Origin: Pelomonas sp052436255
GTDB taxonomy: Bacteria; Pseudomonadota; Gammaproteobacteria; Burkholderiales; Burkholderiaceae_C
Direction: 5' to 3'
Length of the DNA: 17,126 bases
NCBI GenBank assembly: GCA_052436255.1
Contig: JBQVNP010000111.1
Coordinates: 1 to 17,126, forward strand
Shown here: piece by piece, positions 6,623 to 14,087 of the stretch
Numbering within the stretch: position 1 is the first letter of the stretch
Layout of the letters: each line of letters opens with the position of its first letter
Made by a program: the position numbers and the translations under genes
The notes under the pieces: model-generated
The model's input: only the letters and a program-made list of their open reading frames with translations
What the model was told of the DNA's origin: nothing
Databases searched by the model: none

Positions 6623-6658
6623 GCCGCAGCTTGCGGCGCGGGCGACTACCCCCGCGCC
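6623..6658. terminator. Overlapping hairpins in the convergent spacer, possible bidirectional terminator
   Basis: Right after the stop of the small secreted gene, GCCGCA/TGCGGC (6623-6628 with 6632-6637) forms one hairpin. GGCGCGGG/CCCGCGCC (6635-6642 with 6651-6658) forms a stronger one. They share three bases, so only one can fully form at a time. There is no T-run on either strand, so they may be decay barriers or factor-assisted terminators rather than classical ones. Confidence 0.45.
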
Positions 6659-6711
6659 GCTCGCCATGGCGCGGCCGGGCTGCGCGTGATCGCCCGCTTC
6701 GGCCCTATGGC

Positions 6712-8796
6712 TCAGGCCGAGAGCGGATGCTCGGGAATCCAGATCGAGAAGGTCGTGCCAACCCCCGGCTCGGAGTCCACCTCGATGCGGCCGCCGTGCT
6801 TTTGCACGATGGAAAAGGACAACGACAAGCCGAGGCCCGTGCCCTGGCCGACCGGCTTGGTGGTGAAGAAGGGCTCGAAGATGCGTCGCCGGATTTCCTC
6901 CGACATGCCGCAGCCGGTGTCGCCGACGGTGATGCACACCCAGCCGTCCGCCGCCCGCGTCGTCAGCGTGATCGTGCCGCGTTCGCGAATGGCGTGGGCG
7001 GCATTGACGATGAGGTTCATGAAGACCTGGTTGAGCTGGGCGGCAATGCAGCGTACGGGCGGCAGCACCGCATAGTCCTTGCGCACCTCGGCCTTGTACT
7101 TGACCTCATTCATGACGACGTTGAGCGTCGAATCCAGCCCGGCGTTGAGGTCGGCGTCCTGCCAGTCGGCATGGTCGACGCGCGAGAAGTCCTTGAGGTC
7201 CTGCACGATCTTCTTGACCCGCGACAGCCCTTCCTCGCTCTCGTTGAGCAGCTGTGGCAGGTCTTCCTGCACGAAGGCGAGATCAACGGCGCTGTCCACG
7301 CGGCGCAGCTCCTCGCGCACATCCGCGGGCAGGGTTTCGGGTGGCGTTGTGCGCAGCAGCTGCAGCAAACCGAAGACGGGCGTCACATAGCTGCGCAAGG
7401 AACCGAGGTTAGAGCTGACGAAGCCGATCGGATTGTTGATCTCGTGGGCCACGCCAGCGGCCAGCTGCCCGATCGAGGCCATCTTCTCGGACTGCAGCAA
7501 CTGGTTCTGCGCCTCCTCGAGCCGGCTGTTGGTCTGCTTGATGCGTTCGTAGTTGATCTCCACTTCGCGCTGCACGCGACGCACCTCCGTGCGGTCCTGC
7601 AGCAGCCACCAGGTCAGTGCCGACGGGTCGACCGGGTTGGCGACATAGGCAATGATCTGCACCCACAGCGTGTTGCCTGCCATCGTCCGCAGCTCCATCT
7701 CGTGAAGCAGCGATTCGCCCTTGGACAGCACGGGCATCGCGACCTGCACCAAGGCCTCGAAATCCTCTTCGCTATTGAACAGGCTGCGTGTCGGCAGCCC
7801 ATGTGGCGAGGCGTCGCCGAGCTCGAACATTTCGGCGAATTTCTTGTTGCCGCGTTCGACCTGGTGGTTGGTCGTCGAGATGATGCCGACCGACGCGTTC
7901 TCCAGGAAGGCTTCGAGCTCATGATGGGTGCTGAGCAACTGCGCCGTCCGTTCGGCAATCATGTTCTCGAGCTCGTTGCGATGGCGGCGCAGCTCGTCTT
8001 CGGCCTGGTGCCGGCGCGTGACGTCCTGCAGCGTCTCGATGGCGCCGACCACCTCGCCGTTGAGATCGACCAACGGCGCAGCCGTGAAGAACAGCCAGCG
8101 GCCATCGGCACCAAAATCGGGGAAGAAGCCCTCGATCTCATACCCGTTGGCGACATAGGGCGAGCGGTGGCAGCGGTTGCCAAAAAAGGCTTCGCGCTCC
8201 TGCTCGACGCGGCCATCGACGATCAGATCCGCCAGCAGCGGCCGGGCCGCCGGGAAGAACGCGCGCCATGTATCGTCGCGACCCATCATGTCGGAGGCCT
8301 CCATGCGCGTCAGTTGCGCGCAAGCGGCGTTCCAGTGTGTCACCCGGTGGTTCTTGTCGATCACGAACGTGGCCACCGGGTTGTTCTCGAGGATCTGGTA
8401 GAGCACGCGGCCGATGTCCAGCAGGCTGGTCTGCACATGGCGGATATCGCTCAAATCTTGCCCGGTCAGCACCGCATAGGGGCGGCCGTCGAACTGCACG
8501 CGCTGGGCCTTGACCTCCAGCACCCGCCGCGAGCCACTTCCCGTCAGCGCCTCGAGCTCCATCGAAGGCAGCTCGCCTTCCTCGGCCAGGCAACGCTCAC
8601 CATAGCGCCTCAGCGCATCAGCGAACTCCTCGGCCGCCCAGCCATGCGGTGGCATTGCCAGCAAGGCTTGCTCGTCATAGCCGAGCAAACGCAGCATGGC
8701 ACTATTGGCAAACACGATGCGTTCTGCGCTTTGCAGCAGCGTAGGTGCGCTCACCGCTCCCAGCGCGGTATAGAAGTCGCAAGCCGCCGTGGGCAT
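6712..8796 (-). CDS. Soluble histidine kinase with three PAS domains
   Basis: The 694-residue product has no membrane segment. It holds three PAS-like domains (about 8-110, 130-265 and 305-415), joined by a coiled coil with the segment HRNELENMIAERTAQLL. The HisKA/HATPase core carries H451 in GVAHEINNPIGFV. N-box FMNLIVNAAHAI, G1 box DTGCGMS and the FFTTKPVGQGTGLGLSLS segment are intact, so it should be active. The signal is probably cytoplasmic, such as redox state, a gas or a small ligand, but no cofactor residue can be named. The ATG at 8796 shares one base with the stop of the receiver gene (TGATG), indicating translational coupling; an upstream start would run into that gene. It is the last gene of a three-gene signalling operon. 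Confidence 0.88.
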   Translation of the reverse strand: MPTAACDFYTALGAVSAPTLLQSAERIVFANSAMLRLLGYDEQALLAMPPHGWAAEEFADALRRYGERCLAEEGELPSMELEALTGSGSRRVLEVKAQRVQFDGRPYAVLTGQDLSDIRHVQTSLLDIGRVLYQILENNPVATFVIDKNHRVTHWNAACAQLTRMEASDMMGRDDTWRAFFPAARPLLADLIVDGRVEQEREAFFGNRCHRSPYVANGYEIEGFFPDFGADGRWLFFTAAPLVDLNGEVVGAIETLQDVTRRHQAEDELRRHRNELENMIAERTAQLLSTHHELEAFLENASVGIISTTNHQVERGNKKFAEMFELGDASPHGLPTRSLFNSEEDFEALVQVAMPVLSKGESLLHEMELRTMAGNTLWVQIIAYVANPVDPSALTWWLLQDRTEVRRVQREVEINYERIKQTNSRLEEAQNQLLQSEKMASIGQLAAGVAHEINNPIGFVSSNLGSLRSYVTPVFGLLQLLRTTPPETLPADVREELRRVDSAVDLAFVQEDLPQLLNESEEGLSRVKKIVQDLKDFSRVDHADWQDADLNAGLDSTLNVVMNEVKYKAEVRKDYAVLPPVRCIAAQLNQVFMNLIVNAAHAIRERGTITLTTRAADGWVCITVGDTGCGMSEEIRRRIFEPFFTTKPVGQGTGLGLSLSFSIVQKHGGRIEVDSEPGVGTTFSIWIPEHPLSA

Positions 8797-9359
8797 CACA
8801 AGTTGACCTCGCCAGGATCGTCCAGGATGAAGGAGCCGTCGCTGGCCCATTTCACCCGGGTGATGCCGGGCTCGAGCCGCTCCAGGCGGCGCAGTTCTGC
8901 CTCCTGCGCGCTGAGTACGCCCATTTGCTGGCGGATCTGGTCAGCCAGGCGCTGGTTCTCCAGCGTCAACACGCGCACCTGCAGTACCTGGCGCACCGCA
9001 ACCAGCAGATCAACGTCGACCCAGGGTTTGGAGATGAAGCGGGCGATCTCTGCTTCGTTGATGGCGGCCAGCAGCGCGCCCAGATCGGTGTAGCCGGACA
9101 GGATGATGCGGCCGCAATCGGGCTGAACCTTGCGCAGCTCGGTGAGGAACTCAACGCCCGTCATGCCTGGCATGCGCTGATCCGAAATGGCTACCGCGAA
9201 GGTGCATTCGCGCGCCCTTGCCAACGCCAGCGCCGCGTCCGTGAAGCTTTCCACTTGGTAGTGCACACCGTCGACGTCTTTCAACCCGTTGCGCATCAGG
9301 CGCTGAAGCGCGCTGAGGATATGGGGCTCATCGTCGACGAGCAGGATTCGCTCGCTCAT
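8796..9359 (-). CDS. Response regulator with receiver domain and coiled-coil tail
   Basis: The 187-residue protein has an intact receiver: acidic D9-D10, phosphorylated D60 in AISDQRMPGMTG, S88 and K111 in FISKPW. The receiver is most like those fused to HD-GYP or GGDEF outputs. It has no DNA-binding domain. Instead a coiled coil (about 125-165) leads to a short conserved-looking tail, GITRVKWASDGSFILDD. It probably acts through protein contacts, perhaps as a phosphate carrier or decoy between the following kinase and the HD-GYP protein. GAGG lies 6 bases before its ATG. It starts 22 bp after the HD-GYP gene and is followed by the kinase with a 1-bp overlap. Confidence 0.85.
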   Translation of the reverse strand: MSERILLVDDEPHILSALQRLMRNGLKDVDGVHYQVESFTDAALALARARECTFAVAISDQRMPGMTGVEFLTELRKVQPDCGRIILSGYTDLGALLAAINEAEIARFISKPWVDVDLLVAVRQVLQVRVLTLENQRLADQIRQQMGVLSAQEAELRRLERLEPGITRVKWASDGSFILDDPGEVNL

Positions 9360-9381
9360 GTCGCACCTCGCTCAAGCCGGT

Positions 9382-10692
9382 TCAGGGGGAATTGGCCAGC
9401 TTCACATAGACATTCAACTTCACGTTCTGGCGGCCGGCGAATTCGCGCAGCTGCCTGACAACACGGGCGTCGAATGTGTACCCGGCTGCCAACAGCAGCG
9501 TACCCTGCGGCGACAGCAGGTCGCGGGACAACACCATGCCGGGCATCACCTCATGTGCCTGCATTTCACGGTCTTGAGGCTTTTCGCTCGGTTCGTCGTT
9601 CAGCGCCAACTCGAACGCCTGGACGATGCTCTTGTCATAGCGCATGCCGGCCCCACCCAGGATGAGCGATTGCGCCTCGGCCGGCGTGTAGCGCTTGATG
9701 GACAAGCGTCCCGTCTGCGCCGAGTAATAGTCGCTGGCGACGCTGAGGATCTGCGCGCCCACCGGAACCTCGTCACCGCTCAGGGCATCGGGGAAGCCCT
9801 TGCCATCGATGCGCTCGTGGTACGAACGCACGATGCGGGCGGCGCGCTGCAACTTGCCCAGCGGCAGCAGCGCCGCCTCGCCATTGAGCGTATGGCGGCG
9901 GTACAGCGCCAGCTCGTCGCTGGCCATCGCCGACAACGGCTTGCGCAACATGGTGTCAGGGAAGCCGATCTTGCCGACCTCATGGAGAAGGCCGGCGATG
10001 TAGACATCCTCCTCCAGCATGGCGCCAGCGTTGAGCCGCCGCGCAATGCGACGGGCCAGATCGCCCACCTGGCGCGAGTAGCCGGCGGTGCCGCCACCGC
10101 GCAACTCGACCAGGCCGGAGAACACGTTGATGGACAGCAGGAAGTTCTCACGCAGTTCGGCGAACGAGGTCTCCAGCATGGCGTTGAGCTGCTCCAGCTC
10201 GCTGGTGCGCGCCTTGACGCGTGCGGCCAGGCTGCTGTTGAGTGCCTGCAGCTCGTCGTTCTGGGCCTGCGTCAGTAGCTGCAGCGCGCGGTTTTCCTTG
10301 TCGAGGCGGCGACGCTCCAGGGAATCCCGCACGCACATCAACAGCTCGCGGTCATCCCAGGGCTTGGCGATATAGCGGTGGATCTGGCCGCGGTTGATGG
10401 CCTCGACCGTTGAACCGATGTCGGCATAGCCCGTCAGCAGTACGCGGCCGACGGCCGGCCAGCGTTCACGCACCTGCTCCAGCAAGCTCGCGCCGTCCAT
10501 CTCTGGCATGCGCATGTCGGACACCACCAGGTCGACAGGCTCGGTCTCAAGCAGTGCCAGGCCGGCCTTGCCGCTCTCGGCCAGAAGTACTCGATACCCC
10601 TCGGGCCGGAACAGCCTTCGCAGCGCACTGAGGATGGACGATTCGTCGTCGACGAAAAGGATGACGGGCGGGTCGGAAATCACTGGGTTCAT
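9382..10692 (-). CDS. Response regulator with variant HD-GYP output domain (cyclic-di-GMP related)
   Basis: The 436-residue protein has an N-terminal receiver with D59 in VVSDMRMPEMDG, T87 and K110. A coiled coil (about 128-180) and an HD-GYP-like domain (about 200-345) follow. Canonical HD-GYP proteins degrade cyclic-di-GMP. Here the HD pair reads H237-E238 (HEVGKIGFPD) and the GYP loop reads GKGFP (297-301). Other metal-ligand positions, H267, H292 and D321, are kept. The last third (about 350-436) is an extension of unknown role. Activity is therefore uncertain: it could be reduced, altered or a binding-only role. The ATG at 10692 is chosen for the GAGGGAG ribosome-binding site 7 bases upstream; a start 27 bases earlier lacks one. 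It is the first gene of the three-gene operon. Confidence 0.85.
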   Translation of the reverse strand: MNPVISDPPVILFVDDESSILSALRRLFRPEGYRVLLAESGKAGLALLETEPVDLVVSDMRMPEMDGASLLEQVRERWPAVGRVLLTGYADIGSTVEAINRGQIHRYIAKPWDDRELLMCVRDSLERRRLDKENRALQLLTQAQNDELQALNSSLAARVKARTSELEQLNAMLETSFAELRENFLLSINVFSGLVELRGGGTAGYSRQVGDLARRIARRLNAGAMLEEDVYIAGLLHEVGKIGFPDTMLRKPLSAMASDELALYRRHTLNGEAALLPLGKLQRAARIVRSYHERIDGKGFPDALSGDEVPVGAQILSVASDYYSAQTGRLSIKRYTPAEAQSLILGGAGMRYDKSIVQAFELALNDEPSEKPQDREMQAHEVMPGMVLSRDLLSPQGTLLLAAGYTFDARVVRQLREFAGRQNVKLNVYVKLANSP

Positions 10693-10799
10693 CGCATCGC
10701 TCCCTCGATGGCTGGCCACCGCACAACTGGGAGTTTAGGCAGGGTGCGAGACCCGGCGAGCCAAGTTTGGTCGCAAAGTGTGGCCCGCCTCGATGCGCC
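10693..10799. other. Spacer holding the promoter of the HD-GYP operon
   Basis: No gene is seen in these 107 bp between the oxidoreductase stop and the HD-GYP start. On the minus strand TAAACT (10737-10732) resembles a -10 box, but the nearest TTGGCT lies 21 bp upstream of it, too far for a standard -35 box. No terminator with a T-run is visible for any neighbour. Confidence 0.35.
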
Positions 10800-13004
10800 T
10801 CAGGCCGGCGTGATATCTACCGCGACGCCCGACAGCACCGCATTGCCCGACAGCGGGTCGCGCGCCGCGTCGTCCAGCAGCGCGTTCATGTTCACGCCGG
10901 GCCGCTCGCGCGCCACGCCCAGCAGCACGCCGTCCAGGTCATGCCCCCAGCCGTGCGGCAGGCTCACCACGCCGCGGCTCATGTCGGCGCTGCGCTCGAC
11001 GCGCGCGACCAGCTCGCCCACTGCGCTTTTCACGCGCGCGAACTCCGCCAGGCCCAGGTGCTCCGCGTCCTCGGGGTGGACCAGCAGCGTGCAGCGGTCC
11101 GGCCCCTTGGCCAGGATGGGCAGGTTGTGCATCCAGCTGTTGCCCGAGCGCACGTCGCGCCGGCCGATCAGGCTGAACGCGGGCGCGGCTTCGGTCTTGA
11201 CCAGCGCGAGGTCCGCCAGCACCGCAGGCGGTGCCAGTTCGATCCTGCCGCTGGGTGTGCGCAGCACCTCGGGGATGCGCGGCGTGAGCGCGCCGAGGTC
11301 GATGCCGCCGCCCTCCACCGTGCTTGCCGCCTTGACCTTGGCGAGGTTGAGGCCCTCGGGCTTGCGGCCGAACTGGTCGCCGTAGGGGCCGACGCGCAGC
11401 TGCAGATCGATGAGGCGCTCCGGCCCGCGCCAGGGCTGCAGCGCGGCCACGATGGCGGGCGTGTCGTCGCCCGCAAAGCGCCTCACGTCGGCCTCGATGG
11501 CCTCGTCGTCGAGCCGGGCCACGTCGACGTCGAGCCCGCGGCCTTCAAGCAGCGCGCACAGGCGCAGGATGGTCTGCCACTCCTGCGGCGTGCCCGCAGG
11601 CAGCCCGAACACCGGGCCGCTGAAGCGCGCATGGTTGCGGTGGCTGAGCTGCGGGAAGGCGACGTCGAAGTGCAGGTCCTCCAGCGGCGACAGCCCCGGC
11701 AGGATGACGTCGGCATGGCGGCTGGTCTCGTTGACGTAGATGTCCAGGCTCAGCATGAAGTCCAGACCCTCCATGGCCCTGGCGATGCGGGGGCCGTTGG
11801 GGGCCGACAGCACCGGGTTGCTGGCCACGGTGATCAGCGCCTTGATCTGGCCTTCGCCCGGTGTTTCCATCTCTTCGGCCATCACGGTGATGGGCAGCTC
11901 GCCGAAGACCTCCGGCGCGCCGGAGACGCGGCTCCTGCGCCGGCCGGTCCGGATGCCCTTGCCGCTGCCCGATCGGCCCTGGGTGTTGGACGCAAACGCG
12001 GCAGCCTTGGCGAACATCGCGCCGCCTTCGCGGTCGAGGTTGCCGGTCAGCACATTGATGAGGTCGACCAGCCAGGAGTTGACCGTGCCGAAGCGCGTCG
12101 TGCAGGTGCCGATGCGGCCGTAGACGGCCGCGCGCGGTGCGGCGGCCAGCTCGCGGGCAATGCGGCGCTGCGTGTCGGCCGGGATGCCGCAGCCGCCAGC
12201 GGTGACCTCGGGTGCGAAGCCGGCGAGGGCGGCGCGTGCTTCGTCCAGGCCATTGACATGCTCGGCCAGGCGGCCGGGCTTGACCAGGGCCTCGTCGAAC
12301 AGCGTGTGTGCGATGCCGGCCAGCAGCAGCGCATCGCCGCCCGGGCGGATGGCCAGGTGCTCGTCGGCCGCCGCGGCTGTTTCGCTGCGGCGCGGGTCGA
12401 CGACGACGATGCGCCCGCCGCGCGCCCGCATGGCCTTGGCCTTGCCGCGGTAGTCGGGCACGGTCCACAGGCTGCCGTTGCTGACCATCGGGTTGGCGCC
12501 GAGCATCAACAGGTAGTCGCAGCGTTCGATGTCGGGCAGCGGGATGCTGAGCCAGTGGCCGAACATCAAGCCGGCGCTGAGCTGCTTGGGCATCTGGTCC
12601 AGCGTGGACGCACTGAAGGCGTTGCGGGTGCCTAACGCGCGCACCAGGCGGGGCGTATAGGCCAGCAGGCTGACCTTGTGAGCGGCCGGGTTGCCGATGG
12701 TGAGCCCGACGGCGTCCGGCCCCTGCTCGCGCCAGATGGGCAACAGGCGCTGCTCGATCTCGGCAAAGGCCTCGTCCCAGCTGGCGGGCACGAACTGGCC
12801 ATCGCGCTTGATCAGCGGCGTGCGCAAGCGGTCGGGGTCTTCGTGCAGGTCCTTGAGCGACACCCCCTTGGGGCAGAGATAGCCATGGCTGAAGACGTCG
12901 CTGTCCGCACCGCGGATGCTGATGACCCGGGCAGCGTCGGTCTTCACCTCCAGGCCGCAGCAGGCCTCGCACAGCGGGCAGATGCGGTAGTGGCTTTCAG
13001 GCAT
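10800..13004 (-). CDS. Cytoplasmic molybdopterin oxidoreductase with [4Fe-4S] site
   Basis: The 734-residue product belongs to the DMSO reductase/formate dehydrogenase superfamily. Near the N-terminus CPLCEACCGLEV supplies C9, C12 and C16, and GYLCPKG supplies C44, together the usual [4Fe-4S] ligands. The molybdopterin domain follows, with DYLLMLGANPMVSNGSLW and VVVDPRRSET. The C-terminal dinucleotide-binding domain includes SLPHGWGHDLDGV and a final NALLDD segment. There is no twin-arginine signal, so it acts in the cytoplasm. No electron-transfer partner subunit adjoins it, and the substrate cannot be told. I could not assign the protein ligand of the metal with confidence. AGGAG lies 7 bases before the ATG. 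It is flanked by the HD-GYP operon downstream and a coding-like remnant upstream, and is probably a single-gene transcript. Confidence 0.88.
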   Translation of the reverse strand: MPESHYRICPLCEACCGLEVKTDAARVISIRGADSDVFSHGYLCPKGVSLKDLHEDPDRLRTPLIKRDGQFVPASWDEAFAEIEQRLLPIWREQGPDAVGLTIGNPAAHKVSLLAYTPRLVRALGTRNAFSASTLDQMPKQLSAGLMFGHWLSIPLPDIERCDYLLMLGANPMVSNGSLWTVPDYRGKAKAMRARGGRIVVVDPRRSETAAAADEHLAIRPGGDALLLAGIAHTLFDEALVKPGRLAEHVNGLDEARAALAGFAPEVTAGGCGIPADTQRRIARELAAAPRAAVYGRIGTCTTRFGTVNSWLVDLINVLTGNLDREGGAMFAKAAAFASNTQGRSGSGKGIRTGRRRSRVSGAPEVFGELPITVMAEEMETPGEGQIKALITVASNPVLSAPNGPRIARAMEGLDFMLSLDIYVNETSRHADVILPGLSPLEDLHFDVAFPQLSHRNHARFSGPVFGLPAGTPQEWQTILRLCALLEGRGLDVDVARLDDEAIEADVRRFAGDDTPAIVAALQPWRGPERLIDLQLRVGPYGDQFGRKPEGLNLAKVKAASTVEGGGIDLGALTPRIPEVLRTPSGRIELAPPAVLADLALVKTEAAPAFSLIGRRDVRSGNSWMHNLPILAKGPDRCTLLVHPEDAEHLGLAEFARVKSAVGELVARVERSADMSRGVVSLPHGWGHDLDGVLLGVARERPGVNMNALLDDAARDPLSGNAVLSGVAVDITPA

Positions 13005-13058
13005 GGCTTGTCTCCTGGTTTTGCGGCCGATTCTGCGGCGCGCGCACCGGCCCTGGCG

Positions 13059-13208
13059 TCAACCCGGCGACATGGCCATCGTCTCCAGCGACGACAGCAT
13101 CTCGTCGTCGGCCGCCAGGTAGTGGTCGCAGGTGGGGCCGCCGCTGATGACCAGGTCGACGAACTCGGCGCACCTGTTGCGGCCCACCTGCGCGTCGACG
13201 TCCGGGCG
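13059..13208 (-). pseudogene. Coding-like remnant or unannotated small ORF after the hydrolase stop
   Basis: Directly after the TGA of the alpha/beta hydrolase, the same reverse-strand frame stays open for 49 codons and then stops at 13059-13061. Nearly every codon ends in G or C and the product looks protein-like, containing RCAEFVDLVISGGPTCDHYL followed by AADDEMLSSLETMAM. No ATG lies near its start; a GTG at 13187 would give 42 residues but has no ribosome-binding site. It could be the C-terminal remnant of a lost gene, a small gene with a weak start, or a read-through extension of the hydrolase. I do not recognise the family. The rest of the spacer (13005-13058) holds only the ribosome-binding site of the oxidoreductase gene. 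Confidence 0.4.
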
Positions 13209-14087
13209 TCAGCGCACCGCCCTCACGATGCGCTCCACCACCTGGCGGCCGGCCGGCGTCCATGGTGCGATGAGTTCGAAGTGGCCGGCACCGTCGAGGT
13301 TGACGACCTCCACCGTGTCGCCCAGCTCGGCCGCCTGCGTGCGGTAGCCGTCGCTGGCCGCAGGCGGCACGATGCGGTCTTGCGTTCCCTGCATCAGCGC
13401 CTGCGGTACACGCAGCGGCAGCAGGGCCAGCGGCGAGGTGTCACTGAGCAGCGCGGTGGTCGGCGCGCTGCCCAGCAACTGGTCCACCGACGTGCCGCAC
13501 AGCTTGTTGCGCGAGGCAAAGGCCAGGTCGGGAATGCCGGCCACCGCGACGACGGCCGGGACGGGCAACGGCGCCGCGGCCTTCAACGGGCTGCTGGCGG
13601 CGATGCGCGGCCGGGCCGCAGCCCACAGCGCCAGGTGCCCGCCGGCGGAGTGGCCGGTGGCGACCAGGCGCTTGAGGTCCAGCGGATAGCGGCGGGCGAG
13701 CGTGAGCAGCCGGTCCGCGCCGCGGGCCACGTCGTCGAAGGTGCCGGGATAGCCGCCGCCCGGGTGGCCCACGCGGCGGTAGCTGATGCTCCACACGGCC
13801 ACGCCGGCAGCGCGCAGCGCATCGGCCTGGAAGGCCAGCAGCTCCGGCCCCGGCAGGCTGGCCTGCCAGCAGCCGCCATGGATCATCAGCGCCACGGGGT
13901 GGGGGCCGGGGCCCTTGGGCAGCCACAGCTCGCCGAACTGCTGCGGCGCATCGCCATAGGCCAGGCGATGGTCGGGCTGTGGCCGGTCGGGCCGGTCGAG
14001 GACCTCCAGGAAGCTCAAGGTCTGCGCGGGCGCGGACAGGGCCAGCGGCAGCGCCAGGCTCATCAACAGGCGCGGGATCATTCGCAT
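13209..14087 (-). CDS. Exported alpha/beta hydrolase (esterase-like)
   Basis: The 292-residue protein begins with a signal peptide (MIPRLLMSLALPLALSAPAQ), so it should be secreted to the periplasm. It has the HGG oxyanion motif MIHGGCW (H70), the nucleophile elbow GHSAGG (S147), a likely acid residue D237 in GTQDRIVP and H269 in GAGHFEL, a complete catalytic triad. The family resembles BD-FAE/esterase-lipase enzymes acting on small esters. The ATG at 14087 lies inside the end of the preceding lipase gene (10-bp overlap). An in-frame ATG at 14081 forms an ATGA overlap and is an equally good start, giving 290 residues. It is the last gene of the LytTR operon. The true substrate is unknown. Confidence 0.85.
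   Translation of the reverse strand: MRMIPRLLMSLALPLALSAPAQTLSFLEVLDRPDRPQPDHRLAYGDAPQQFGELWLPKGPGPHPVALMIHGGCWQASLPGPELLAFQADALRAAGVAVWSISYRRVGHPGGGYPGTFDDVARGADRLLTLARRYPLDLKRLVATGHSAGGHLALWAAARPRIAASSPLKAAAPLPVPAVVAVAGIPDLAFASRNKLCGTSVDQLLGSAPTTALLSDTSPLALLPLRVPQALMQGTQDRIVPPAASDGYRTQAAELGDTVEVVNLDGAGHFELIAPWTPAGRQVVERIVRAVR

Noticed and set aside
6631..9093. 820-codon open frame on the plus strand opposite the PAS kinase
   Set aside because: No recognisable fold and a composition typical of reverse-complemented coding DNA; the minus-strand kinase and receiver explain the region.
10767..12635. 622-codon plus-strand open frame opposite the molybdopterin enzyme
   Set aside because: The minus strand encodes a complete oxidoreductase with its iron-sulphur cysteines and good ribosome-binding site.
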